Shown here: positions 1 to 7,275 of the stretch, piece by piece
Layout: each line of letters opens with the position of its first letter
How positions within the stretch are numbered: the stretch's first letter is position 1
Assembly: GCA_910578235.1 (NCBI GenBank)
Contig: CAJTPP010000005.1
Span: 39,788-53,421, forward strand
DNA length: 13,634 bases
Origin: an uncultured Clostridia bacterium
GTDB lineage: Bacteria > Bacillota > Clostridia > UBA1381
Direction: 5' to 3'
The notes under the pieces: generated by a model
The model's input: only the letters and a program-made list of their open reading frames with translations
Databases searched by the model: none
Told to the model about the DNA's origin: nothing
Position numbers and translations under genes: made by a program

Positions 1-904
1 CCGCCGATATTTTTTCGTTATGCTTTGTAACGCTGTACGGCTCTATCTCAAAATCCGTATATGACAATCCAAAACCAAACGGATACAGCACTTTATCAGG
101 AGCAAAGGTTTCAAAATATCTGTAACCAACATAAATATCCTCCTGATATAAATTGAAGTCTTTATTCCCAAAATTTTTACTGCTGGGATAATCCGATATA
201 TCCTTAGCTATCGTATCTGACAGTCTGCCGCTCGGGTTTACATCGCCCGACAGTACGTCAGCTATGGCGTTTCCGCCCTCCTGTCCTCCCTGCCAGACAT
301 ACATAACCTCTTTGATATTATATTTTTCTACCCAATTCATATCAATAATGTTTCCAACATTCAAGAGAACAACCGTATTTTCAAAATGCTTTGAAACGAT
401 GCTGAGCAATGCTTCCTCTTCGTCCGTCAAATACCAGCTTCCCTTTTCGGGTGCATTGTCCCTGTCCTCGCCCGCGGTTCTGCCGATTACGATTATAGCA
501 ACATCAGACTTTTCACGCGCTTCCTTTACAATGCTTTCATCAGGCACATATTCCTTCTGAAACCACGGTTCGCTTGCCCAGCCGTTACCCTCGTCGAACG
601 GATTTTCCGCAATCCATGACTTGTAAATATCAACAAGCTCAGTGTTTACATTGATTTTAGGGTTACTAAGAGCGCCATCAATAATATTGACAACGTACTC
701 CGTATGCACAAGACCACCTGAACCTGTACCGCTTTTTATGTAATCTATCTGCGTTCTGCCAAAGAATGAAACAGTATTTTCAGGCTTTATCGGCAAAACA
801 TTATTTTCATTCTTTAACAGTACACACCCCTCCGCCGCAAGCTTACGTGAATGTATAGCAAGCGGCGCATACGGCTTTTCCTCAAATCCTTTTATATCTG
901 TCAT
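1..904 (-). CDS. GH3 beta-glucosidase-family enzyme with inverted domain order (partial, 3' end beyond left edge)
   Basis: The reading frame is open from ATG at 904 to the left edge (301 codons, no stop), so this is the N-terminal part of a larger protein. It starts almost directly with the GH3 C-terminal alpha/beta sandwich: AEGCVLLKNENNVLPI at about 24-39, VAIIVIGRTAGEDRDN at 135-150 (the region that usually supplies the acid/base Glu), VWQGGQEGGNAIADVLSG at 203-220, GRLSDT at 227-232 and YPFGFGLSYT at 274-283, followed by the start of a fibronectin-III-like domain. In ordinary GH3 enzymes the catalytic barrel with the nucleophile Asp comes first; here it must lie downstream, off the window. 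This inverted order is known from rumen bacteria such as Butyrivibrio and Ruminococcus. There is no signal peptide, so it probably hydrolyses beta-glucosides or xylosides of imported oligosaccharides in the cytoplasm. An AAAGG SD lies 9 nt before the ATG. The family is secure; the substrate is not. Confidence 0.93.
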   Translation of the reverse strand, partial: MTDIKGFEEKPYAPLAIHSRKLAAEGCVLLKNENNVLPIKPENTVSFFGRTQIDYIKSGTGSGGLVHTEYVVNIIDGALSNPKINVNTELVDIYKSWIAENPFDEGNGWASEPWFQKEYVPDESIVKEAREKSDVAIIVIGRTAGEDRDNAPEKGSWYLTDEEEALLSIVSKHFENTVVLLNVGNIIDMNWVEKYNIKEVMYVWQGGQEGGNAIADVLSGDVNPSGRLSDTIAKDISDYPSSKNFGNKDFNLYQEDIYVGYRYFETFAPDKVLYPFGFGLSYTDFEIEPYSVTKHNEKISA

Positions 905-1049
905 AAAATCAAACCTTTCCCTATAGTAATATATCGCTCAGCACAGAACATACGGTGTAAATAAGAGGGAGAGAGGGTCTTATAAGGGGTAACAAGAATT
1001 TCCGTATATTCTGAGTTCAGAAATATATTCACTGATTTATTATTTCTTT
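905..1049 (-). other. 145-bp intergenic gap between the GH2 and GH3 genes
   Basis: This is the longest gap in the window. It holds a polypyrimidine tract on the minus strand (roughly 963-978), two short inverted repeats near its upstream end (listed separately) and the GH3 SD (AAAGG, 914-918). AT-rich hexamers resembling a -10 box occur near 922-935, but no well-spaced -35 box goes with them, so I do not call a promoter. No hairpin followed by a T run is visible, so I do not call a terminator. An internal promoter or an RNA-processing site here is possible but unproven. Confidence 0.4.
1009..1022. repeat. Short palindrome, arms TTCTGA/TCAGAA
   Basis: The plus strand reads TTCTGAGTTCAGAA: perfect 6-bp arms around 2 bases, flanked by AT-rich sequence that nearly extends the symmetry. 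It lies about 105 bp upstream of the GH3 start and just downstream of the GH2 stop. The size and position would suit an operator half-site pair, but such short AT-rich palindromes occur by chance. It does not match the catabolite-control (cre) consensus as I know it. Confidence 0.3.
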
Positions 1050-1058
1050 TTAATCAGT
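1031..1058. repeat. Inverted repeat across the GH2 stop codon
   Basis: ACTGATT at 1031-1037 and AATCAGT at 1052-1058 form perfect 7-bp arms with a 14-base AT-rich loop. The GH2 stop codon (TAA at 1050-1052) lies at the edge of one arm. On the transcribed minus strand the second arm is followed by GAATATATTTCTG, not a U run, and the stem has only two G-C pairs. It is therefore weak as an intrinsic terminator and may be incidental, or may slightly protect an RNA 3' end. Confidence 0.3.
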
Positions 1059-3770
1059 TATAACTACATCTCCCTTTATTCCGCTTTGGATTCCGTTATA
1101 CGCTTTACATATTATTCGTATTTCATTTTTAGTCTTTAGATTTGTCTTTACTTCAATCGGTTCTTCAGGCTCGGGATTTAATATATCCGCACATTGCTCG
1201 CCGTTTACAAACACTTCAAATTCCTCTGAAATAACAGTCGGAAACACTATCTTTTGTTCCTGTTTGTCCGAAACGCTTACAAACGCTCTATATACTTTAT
1301 AGCCCTCCGTATAATTCTGAAAACTTGTTTGCAAATCAACCGCTTCAAAGCTGTTCATATCGTCATCACCTATAACCATATGCGGATTCGGACGTTCCGA
1401 AAATGTTTCTGATGATATTGTCCAGGCTGAAATTATACGGCAATCCTCGTTATATATGTATAAGGGAGCTTCCGTCTTTTGAATATTGAAAATATATTCG
1501 GCGGTTTTTAAATTATCGCTTTGGGCTATAAGCTTTATATGATTCGCATCCTCTTTTGACTGCATCAATACCTGACAGCATCCGTTAAACAATGATCTCC
1601 CCGGCTGATTATCCGCTTCAAGGCACTGGGGATCACCGTTGCCAACGCCTAAAATCTTTCCTTCGCCCTCAATATTAAATTCTATGAAATTATCTGCTGT
1701 GGGCACTCTCCGCCCGTTCTTGTCAACAGCATATACATTTATTACCGCTGTATTCGCACCATCATTTTGGATTGTATTCATCTGCGGTTCAAGCTCTATT
1801 GCATAAGGCTCGTCTGTTGTGTAAATTGTTTCCTCAACAGCCCTTCCCGAGCAGTCATAGCCTTTTGCCGTAAGATTCCCTTTTTCAAACGCTACATTCC
1901 ATTCGCAGTGCTTACAAACATCTGACTTTTGTTTCCCGAGTGATTTGCCGTTTAAAAACAGCTCTGCTTCCCCGCAGTTTGTTACAGTCATAACACGCAC
2001 AGTATCTCCGATGTTAAAATTCCAATGCGGAATAATATGTATCATAGGCTCCTCTGTAAAGCAAGCCTTATTAAAATAAAATCCGTCCTTTGCAAAACCA
2101 CAGGTGTCCATTACTCCGAATTGAGAGGATACAGCCGGATACTTAAATGGAGTCGGTTCGCCGCGGTAATCAAAACCCGTCCACACAAACAATCCTGCAA
2201 TATACGGATTATTTCTCAGCAAGTCCCATGTTTCCTTTACCGTTTGCCCCCACGGTACCTTTTCTTCGTCATAGCAGGCAAGTACACGGTTTTCCAAATC
2301 TGTCTTATAACAGCCTCGTGTTGAGATGGTACTGTTGTTCTCGGAACCGATTACAGGCTGATTGGGATAGTTTTTATGAAACTCAGGAATTGTATCTATA
2401 ACATAATTAAACCCCGTAATATCCATATCAAGAGCAGTTCCTTCTTCATGATTTTTTACTCCATTTACCGCGCCTGTTATAAGCCTTGTATTATCAAGCT
2501 TTTCAACCTCACTCCTTAATCTTTTAAAAATTCTCTTGCCCTCATTGGTATTCTGTAATGGTTCTTCATTAAACAGCGAATAAAATATAACACTCGGATG
2601 GTTTCTGTCGCGTTTTACGAGCGTTCTCACCTGATTTATCACATCTCTTGAGCTTTCAAACCGTCTGTTTTCATCCATTACAATAAGACCATATTTATCA
2701 CACGCGTCAAGAATTTCCTTAGACGGCATATTATGCGAACAGCGGTAAGCATTTGAACCCATTTCCTTTAATCGTCTTATTCTGTAATACTGTACTGAAT
2801 CAGGTACCGCCACGCCTACTCCCGCGTGGTCCTGATGATTACATGTGCCTTTTATAAGTACATGGCGTCCGTTTAAGAAAAATCCTTTCTCCGCGTCAAC
2901 ATAAAATTCACGGAAACCAAAGGTTGTTTCGTCAGTGTCAATAACCTCTCCGTCCTTGTACAGCTCAAAAACCGCCTTATATAAATTCGGGCTGTCAATA
3001 TCCCACCGCATCGGATTATCTATATCAAGACTGCATTTTAATGTGGTTGCTCCGTTTTCCTTGCATACACCGACACATTTTGCACTTGCAATTTCATTAT
3101 CAGCGTTATCTGAAATACGTGCGTTTACTACCGCCCAATCATCAATATATGCAGAATTTTCGATTTCTGTTTCAAGCTCGACAGTCCAATCGTTATCACT
3201 CTTTAATACAGGCTTTACCCATAGCCCGTTATGAGCAATATGCAGCGGCGGTTTTGCGTATAGCCTGACATGTCTGTAAATACCTGCGCCCTCATACCAC
3301 CAGCCTTCTTCAGAGTTACCGTCAATATGTACCGCTATTACATTAGGCGTACTGCCAAAATGTATTCTGTCCGTTATGTCAATATTGATTTCGCAATACG
3401 CGCTGTATGACCGCTCCAATAGTGAGCCGTTTACATATATTTCAGAAAACACGCTCACGCCCTCAAAGCAGAGCATAAAATGATACCCTTCATAGTCCTT
3501 GTCCATTTTAAAGGTTTTTCTGTACCAGAAATCACAGCCTTTTTTATAGCCGTGAGAATGAGATGCTTCGAGTGAAAACCCCATTTCGCACATTTTATCA
3601 TGCGGTATGTCAAGAGTATTCCAAGTGCTGTCGTCATATGATATTGAGGCAGGACCGGCACAGCCTCCTGATTTTGACGTCGAATATGACTCACTGTGCG
3701 AGCGATTATGCTCCACAGCTATTTCTTCCGATATTTTCCAACCCTTGTCAAGTATAAATGTTTTCCTCAT
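1050..3770 (-). CDS. GH2 beta-galactosidase-family glycoside hydrolase, 906 aa
   Basis: Domains in order: GH2 jelly-roll sugar-binding domain (about 40-175, with YDDSTWNTLDIPHD, FWYRKTF and GWWYEGAGIYRHV); immunoglobulin-like domain (about 180-290); TIM barrel (about 295-575). The barrel carries the acid/base Glu402 in FYSLFNEEP and the nucleophile Glu477 in VIGSEN; their spacing of 75 matches that in LacZ (461/537). Further on are a DUF4982-like segment (about 590-650), an Ig-like domain (about 670-775, with ILGVGNGDP) and a C-terminal beta-sandwich (about 790-906). The architecture is that of large Bacteroidota and Clostridia GH2 enzymes rather than E. coli LacZ. There is no signal peptide, so it should act inside the cell on imported oligosaccharides. 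Beta-galactosidase is the best guess, but beta-glucuronidase, beta-mannosidase and arabinopyranosidase relatives share this fold. The start is well set: AAGGAG lies 8 nt before the ATG. It follows the deacetylase-like gene by 25 bp. Confidence 0.95.
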   Translation of the reverse strand: MRKTFILDKGWKISEEIAVEHNRSHSESYSTSKSGGCAGPASISYDDSTWNTLDIPHDKMCEMGFSLEASHSHGYKKGCDFWYRKTFKMDKDYEGYHFMLCFEGVSVFSEIYVNGSLLERSYSAYCEINIDITDRIHFGSTPNVIAVHIDGNSEEGWWYEGAGIYRHVRLYAKPPLHIAHNGLWVKPVLKSDNDWTVELETEIENSAYIDDWAVVNARISDNADNEIASAKCVGVCKENGATTLKCSLDIDNPMRWDIDSPNLYKAVFELYKDGEVIDTDETTFGFREFYVDAEKGFFLNGRHVLIKGTCNHQDHAGVGVAVPDSVQYYRIRRLKEMGSNAYRCSHNMPSKEILDACDKYGLIVMDENRRFESSRDVINQVRTLVKRDRNHPSVIFYSLFNEEPLQNTNEGKRIFKRLRSEVEKLDNTRLITGAVNGVKNHEEGTALDMDITGFNYVIDTIPEFHKNYPNQPVIGSENNSTISTRGCYKTDLENRVLACYDEEKVPWGQTVKETWDLLRNNPYIAGLFVWTGFDYRGEPTPFKYPAVSSQFGVMDTCGFAKDGFYFNKACFTEEPMIHIIPHWNFNIGDTVRVMTVTNCGEAELFLNGKSLGKQKSDVCKHCEWNVAFEKGNLTAKGYDCSGRAVEETIYTTDEPYAIELEPQMNTIQNDGANTAVINVYAVDKNGRRVPTADNFIEFNIEGEGKILGVGNGDPQCLEADNQPGRSLFNGCCQVLMQSKEDANHIKLIAQSDNLKTAEYIFNIQKTEAPLYIYNEDCRIISAWTISSETFSERPNPHMVIGDDDMNSFEAVDLQTSFQNYTEGYKVYRAFVSVSDKQEQKIVFPTVISEEFEVFVNGEQCADILNPEPEEPIEVKTNLKTKNEIRIICKAYNGIQSGIKGDVVITD

Positions 3771-3795
3771 ATATCTGTCTCCTTAAAATTTGCCG

Positions 3796-4632
3796 CTACT
3801 CAAGATAAATTGTTTCACCTGATTTTACCTCATATAACTTTCTGTTTTTTTCAAACCAGACAGAAAGTGCAGATGAATTATATATTATTTTATTCATTGT
3901 ATCAGTATGTAAGTTTTTAAATGCTTGAACATACTCGTATATCTCAATGTTAGCAGCATACCATATATCATCTCTGCCGCCTATGTACTTTGCAAAATTC
4001 TCAATTACGTTCCAATTGTCATTCTCATCAAATTCATAGCTGTGTCCCCATACATAAAACATACGGCATTTGTCTGTATGGTTGGGCTGCCATTTGGCCA
4101 GACTCCTTGCAAGCTCCATAAGCTTAGGATTGTTATGATGGCAGGTTCCTTGAAGGCGCATCCAATTTTGCGGTAATTCCATACATAATGTTTCGTCAAC
4201 GGTTCTTTGATAGACTATACCTATACTTCTTAATATTCCATCAAGCTCGTCTGAACAACATCCGTATGGCGCCGCATATCCTTTTACTATACATCCAAAT
4301 TCTTTTTCAAGACACTTTTTGTCCTCCAACACCTCATATAACATATCATTATATCTTAAATCGGTTATAAACGGATGTGTATATGTATGGGAAGCTATTT
4401 CATGCCCTGAATTTATATATACATTTTTTGCTTCATCCAATTTCATTCGTCCTCTGTCTTTGCCTTTGACTATATTTCCCTGACCGAAAATACCTGAATT
4501 TAGATTAAATGTTGCTTTAAGTCCATATCGGTTAAGAATATCTATAAGACGTTTATCATGAATCACTCCGTCATCATAACTCAATGTCAGAGCTTTGGCT
4601 TTACCGTTTTGAAATCTCATATTTAAATGCAT
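3796..4632 (-). CDS. Polysaccharide deacetylase-like protein (CE4/NodB fold), cytoplasmic, 278 aa
   Basis: This is a single NodB-homology domain. Motif 1 is LSYDDG (Asp20-Asp21, in place of TFDDG), motif 2 is HEIASHTYTHP (metal-ligand candidates His82 and His86), motif 3 is AAPYG at 120-124 (usually RxPYG), and a late VWGHSYEF (His197) resembles motif 5. The two Asp and the His pair needed for metal-dependent N- or O-deacetylation are present, but the motif 3 Arg is replaced by Ala. There is no signal peptide or membrane segment, unlike cell-wall deacetylases, so peptidoglycan is an unlikely substrate. The place between GH13 and GH2 genes suggests an imported acetylated oligosaccharide, or an O-ester sugar. 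An AAAAGGAG SD lies 7 nt before the ATG. Fold assignment is confident; activity is not shown. Confidence 0.88.
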   Translation of the reverse strand: MHLNMRFQNGKAKALTLSYDDGVIHDKRLIDILNRYGLKATFNLNSGIFGQGNIVKGKDRGRMKLDEAKNVYINSGHEIASHTYTHPFITDLRYNDMLYEVLEDKKCLEKEFGCIVKGYAAPYGCCSDELDGILRSIGIVYQRTVDETLCMELPQNWMRLQGTCHHNNPKLMELARSLAKWQPNHTDKCRMFYVWGHSYEFDENDNWNVIENFAKYIGGRDDIWYAANIEIYEYVQAFKNLHTDTMNKIIYNSSALSVWFEKNRKLYEVKSGETIYLE

Positions 4633-4645
4633 AATTTATCTCCTT

Positions 4646-4708
4646 TTATTGGCTTGACAGAATATATTGCTCATTACAGAAAACACAATGAATAATAAAT
4701 AAAATCAT
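4646..4708 (-). CDS. Possible 20-codon small ORF between the GH13 and deacetylase genes
   Basis: In the 90-bp gap after the GH13 stop, AAGGAG is followed 5 nt later by ATG at 4708 and an open frame of 20 codons ending at TAA (4646-4648). The peptide starts MILFIIHCVF, a hydrophobic stretch, and contains two Cys. Its stop overlaps the beginning of the deacetylase gene's SD. That fits translational coupling or a leader peptide, but the frame is short and chance is a real explanation. No family is recognisable. Confidence 0.3.
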   Translation of the reverse strand: MILFIIHCVFCNEQYILSSQ

Positions 4709-4722
4709 CTATTCTCCTTATT

Positions 4723-6264
4723 TTATATGATTTCATAGAAGCCCGCTGATTGTCCCGATACAATTATTTTGCCGTCCGAATACCGTGCTTTTTCTCCAAA
4801 ATTATATATTGCTTCTCCTATTTCGTATTTGCAATCAAACTTTGCTTCATACACTGACGGATTTATAATAACCAGTATCTTGCTATCTCCGTCTGTTCTT
4901 GTATATGCAAGAGGATATGTATTTTTTTCAGCATATACAAATTCAATCTTGCCCTTACTTTGCAAAGCACTTTCGGCCTGACGTATTTTTATCAGTTTTT
5001 TCACTTCATTAAGAAGAGAGATATCATCCTTTATCTGTTTTTCAACAGTAGGACGATTTACATCATCATCAATTTTTACATAAAGCTTTTCTTTTGAGGC
5101 ACTGCTGAAGCCTGCATTTGTTGTACTGTCCCATTGCATCGGAGAACGCGAACCTGTACGGGTATATCCTCCTTCAACCGATTTTATATTTTCAATATAT
5201 TTCATCCCGATTTCATCACCATAATAAATAAATGGCACACCCGGCATAGACAGCAAAAATGCAAAGATAATTTTCAATTCATCTCCATGCAGTCTCCTTG
5301 CCAATCTGTCCATATCATGATTGCCGGAGGGAATGCAAATCAATCCTTCTTCTCCTGCTTTTTCTCTGCTTTCAAGATATTTATTTACAAATCCTGAAAT
5401 ATCTCCTTTTCCTCTTCTTGAGAAAAACGGTTCATCACAGCGGAAGAGATCGTTATAATGCGACGGTCCAAAATGCAGTAAAAAATCCATATGAAAGCCA
5501 CCCTGCAATGATTTATCAGGTTCTCCCCACTCGGAAACCAACGCCGCTTTAGGATATTCCTGCTTCAGAAATTCGCTTACGTCCTGCCATAACTCAATCG
5601 TGCCAATACTATCAGGGTCGTTTTTAACCAATGACATTGCCATATCGACTCTAAATCCGTCACAGCCCATACCAAGCCAAAAACGCATAATATTTTTCAA
5701 TTCCTCACGCATTTCTTTGACTTCAGGTGAATTATAGCTATATTGCCACGGTTCTGTAACATTATAGAACCCATAATTCAGCGCCGGCTGATGTGAAAAA
5801 TAATTTACCGCACAACACCCGTCACGCTCCGATATACCGCGAATATTACCCATATCCGCAGGAACATTCCATATGCTGTCTGTCCATATATATCTGTTTG
5901 TAAATTCGTTTATTTCATCTTTTTGCGACTCTTTAAACCATTTATGCTCAATCGAAGTATGTCCCGGAACCAAATCCAAAAGTATGTGCATATCTCTTTT
6001 ATGTACTTCATTAAAAAGGTTTTTCAGTTCTTCATTTGTGCCGTAACGAGGAGCAACAGTATAAAAATCGGACACGTCATAGCCCGCGTCGCCAAAAGGC
6101 GATGCAAAGCACGGATTTATCCAAATTGCATTACAGCCAAGCTCTTTTATATAATCAAGCTTTTCGATTATTCCCTGTAAATCTCCTATTCCATCACCGT
6201 TGCTGTCCTTAAATGACTGCGGATAAATCTCATAAAATATTGCATTATCAAGCCATTTTACCAT
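4723..6264 (-). CDS. GH13 alpha-amylase-family enzyme, oligo-1,6-glucosidase/alpha-glucosidase-like, 513 aa
   Basis: The (beta/alpha)8 barrel begins with IFYEIYPQSFKDSNGDGIGDLQGI, shown here in parts: IFYEIYPQSF at 9-18 and the calcium-type loop DSNGDGIGD at 20-28. GH13 regions follow: region I DLVPGH (97-102), region II GFRVDMA with nucleophile Asp207, region III ALVSEWG with acid/base Glu245, and region IV SGNHDMDR with Asp317. GSRSPMQWD at 371-379 and the C-terminal beta-domain (about 430-513) are typical of the oligo-1,6-glucosidase, trehalose synthase and sucrose-hydrolase group. Region I has Gly in place of the usual Asn, and the QPDLN-like motif reads QPALN (159-163). There is no signal peptide, so it should cleave short alpha-glucosides in the cytoplasm. 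A strong SD (AGGAGG, 8 nt before ATG) fixes the start. It lies 43 bp after the esterase gene. Exact specificity cannot be read from the motifs. Confidence 0.94.
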   Translation of the reverse strand: MVKWLDNAIFYEIYPQSFKDSNGDGIGDLQGIIEKLDYIKELGCNAIWINPCFASPFGDAGYDVSDFYTVAPRYGTNEELKNLFNEVHKRDMHILLDLVPGHTSIEHKWFKESQKDEINEFTNRYIWTDSIWNVPADMGNIRGISERDGCCAVNYFSHQPALNYGFYNVTEPWQYSYNSPEVKEMREELKNIMRFWLGMGCDGFRVDMAMSLVKNDPDSIGTIELWQDVSEFLKQEYPKAALVSEWGEPDKSLQGGFHMDFLLHFGPSHYNDLFRCDEPFFSRRGKGDISGFVNKYLESREKAGEEGLICIPSGNHDMDRLARRLHGDELKIIFAFLLSMPGVPFIYYGDEIGMKYIENIKSVEGGYTRTGSRSPMQWDSTTNAGFSSASKEKLYVKIDDDVNRPTVEKQIKDDISLLNEVKKLIKIRQAESALQSKGKIEFVYAEKNTYPLAYTRTDGDSKILVIINPSVYEAKFDCKYEIGEAIYNFGEKARYSDGKIIVSGQSAGFYEII

Positions 6265-6307
6265 ATTTAAATCCTCCTTTAATCCTACACCTTGAAAATT
6301 TATATAC

Positions 6308-7261
6308 CTACTGCACCTCTAAAAAAAATTTCAATACCATATCCGCCGCCCCACGCAAAAACTCGTGTCCGTATTCGGGATATATTATATGCCTTTTTTT
6401 GCAATTCAGATTATTATATACTGCATATTGTGTGACAGCAGGACAACTGTCATCTATCAAGCCTGTAAACATCAAAACCTCTGACTTTACTCTCTGAGCT
6501 AAATTTTTAATATCTATATAGCCCAATTTATTAAATATCCAACTTTCACGTTCATGTCTTGGGTCAAAATCACGAAAATACTCTTTTAATTCCACATATG
6601 CACCGCGCGTTCCTCCTGTTTCCAATACCTTCTGAAAATCTGAAAGGAACGGATACATAACAGCCGCTTTTTTTATTTTCGGCTCAAGTGCCGCGCACGC
6701 AAGCGCCAGCGCTCCGCCCTGACTGCCGCCGTTTACATATACCTGAGTTTCATCTACTATATCTGTATTTATTGCTATTTTAGCAAGTTCTGCCGTGTCA
6801 AGATATATATTCCTGAATAACAGTTTATCGGGGTTTTCATCTTCAAGCCCCCTTATAAAATGACCGTTTAAAGTAGTTCCCTTTACGCTGCCTGTATCCT
6901 CGCTTTTCCCGCCCTGTCCGCGACAGTCCATCGCAAAGACGGCAAACCCCGCCTGAACAAAACTGAGTTTATCAAACCAATCTCCGCTGCTGTCACTATA
7001 TCCATGAAACATAATAACCGCAGGAATTTTACCATTAACCTTTTCGGGGCGAAGATATTTTGCATATACTCTTGAACCGCCGACTCCCGTATAATATAAA
7101 TCAAAACACTTTGTATTCGGGCATCGTAAATCCGCTTCTGTCATTGAAACATTCATTTCTGTTGAGTTCATTTCCATTAATGCTCTGTCCCAATATTCAT
7201 CAAAATCATCAGGCATCGGCGTAGTGCCCTTATACTTTTCAAGTTCGCTTATACTTATCAT
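6308..7261 (-). CDS. CE7 acetyl xylan esterase / cephalosporin-C deacetylase family, 317 aa
   Basis: This is an alpha/beta-hydrolase with all CE7 signatures: an N-terminal PMPDDFDEYWD segment (16-26), HGYSDSSGDW (86-95), the RGQ motif (114-116), GGSQGG with nucleophile Ser180, catalytic Asp270 in GLIDDSCP, and catalytic His299 in YGHE. The family removes acetyl groups from xylo-oligosaccharides and other small acetylated sugars, usually in the cytoplasm as a hexamer. There is no signal peptide. I place the start at ATG 7261, because GGGAG lies 8 nt upstream and the resulting length matches the family. The earlier in-frame ATGs at 7279 and 7276 overlap the GH36 stop and have no SD. Translation is probably coupled to the GH36 gene. 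The conserved CPP after the catalytic Asp reads CPA, a minor change. Confidence 0.96.
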   Translation of the reverse strand: MISISELEKYKGTTPMPDDFDEYWDRALMEMNSTEMNVSMTEADLRCPNTKCFDLYYTGVGGSRVYAKYLRPEKVNGKIPAVIMFHGYSDSSGDWFDKLSFVQAGFAVFAMDCRGQGGKSEDTGSVKGTTLNGHFIRGLEDENPDKLLFRNIYLDTAELAKIAINTDIVDETQVYVNGGSQGGALALACAALEPKIKKAAVMYPFLSDFQKVLETGGTRGAYVELKEYFRDFDPRHERESWIFNKLGYIDIKNLAQRVKSEVLMFTGLIDDSCPAVTQYAVYNNLNCKKRHIIYPEYGHEFLRGAADMVLKFFLEVQ

Positions 7262-7269
7262 ACTTATTA

Positions 7270-7274
7270 CTCCC
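7270..7274 (-). promoter_or_regulatory. Ribosome binding site that sets the CE7 start
   Basis: GGGAG stands 8 nt upstream of ATG 7259-7261. It favours that start over the two ATG codons at 7279 and 7276, which would give six or five extra residues but have no SD of their own. Confidence 0.7.
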
Positions 7275-7275
7275 A

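Noticed and set aside
317..325. Dockerin domain suggested by the DxNxDGxxE loop (residue numbers in the 863-aa protein)
   Set aside because: Only one such loop is present and the paired F-hand helices of a dockerin are missing; it may still be a simple calcium turn.
264..560. Plus-strand open frame of 98 codons
   Set aside because: It lies opposite the GH3 coding frame, which has clear family motifs, and has no recognisable domain or SD.
922..990. Promoter for the GH3 gene
   Set aside because: TATATT/TACTAT-like and TTTACA-like hexamers exist, but the spacing (about 22 nt) is outside the usual range and AT-rich background makes such matches common.
1031..1058. Intrinsic terminator after the GH2 gene
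   Set aside because: The stem is AT-rich with a 14-base loop and no U run follows it on the transcribed strand, so it is listed only as an inverted repeat.
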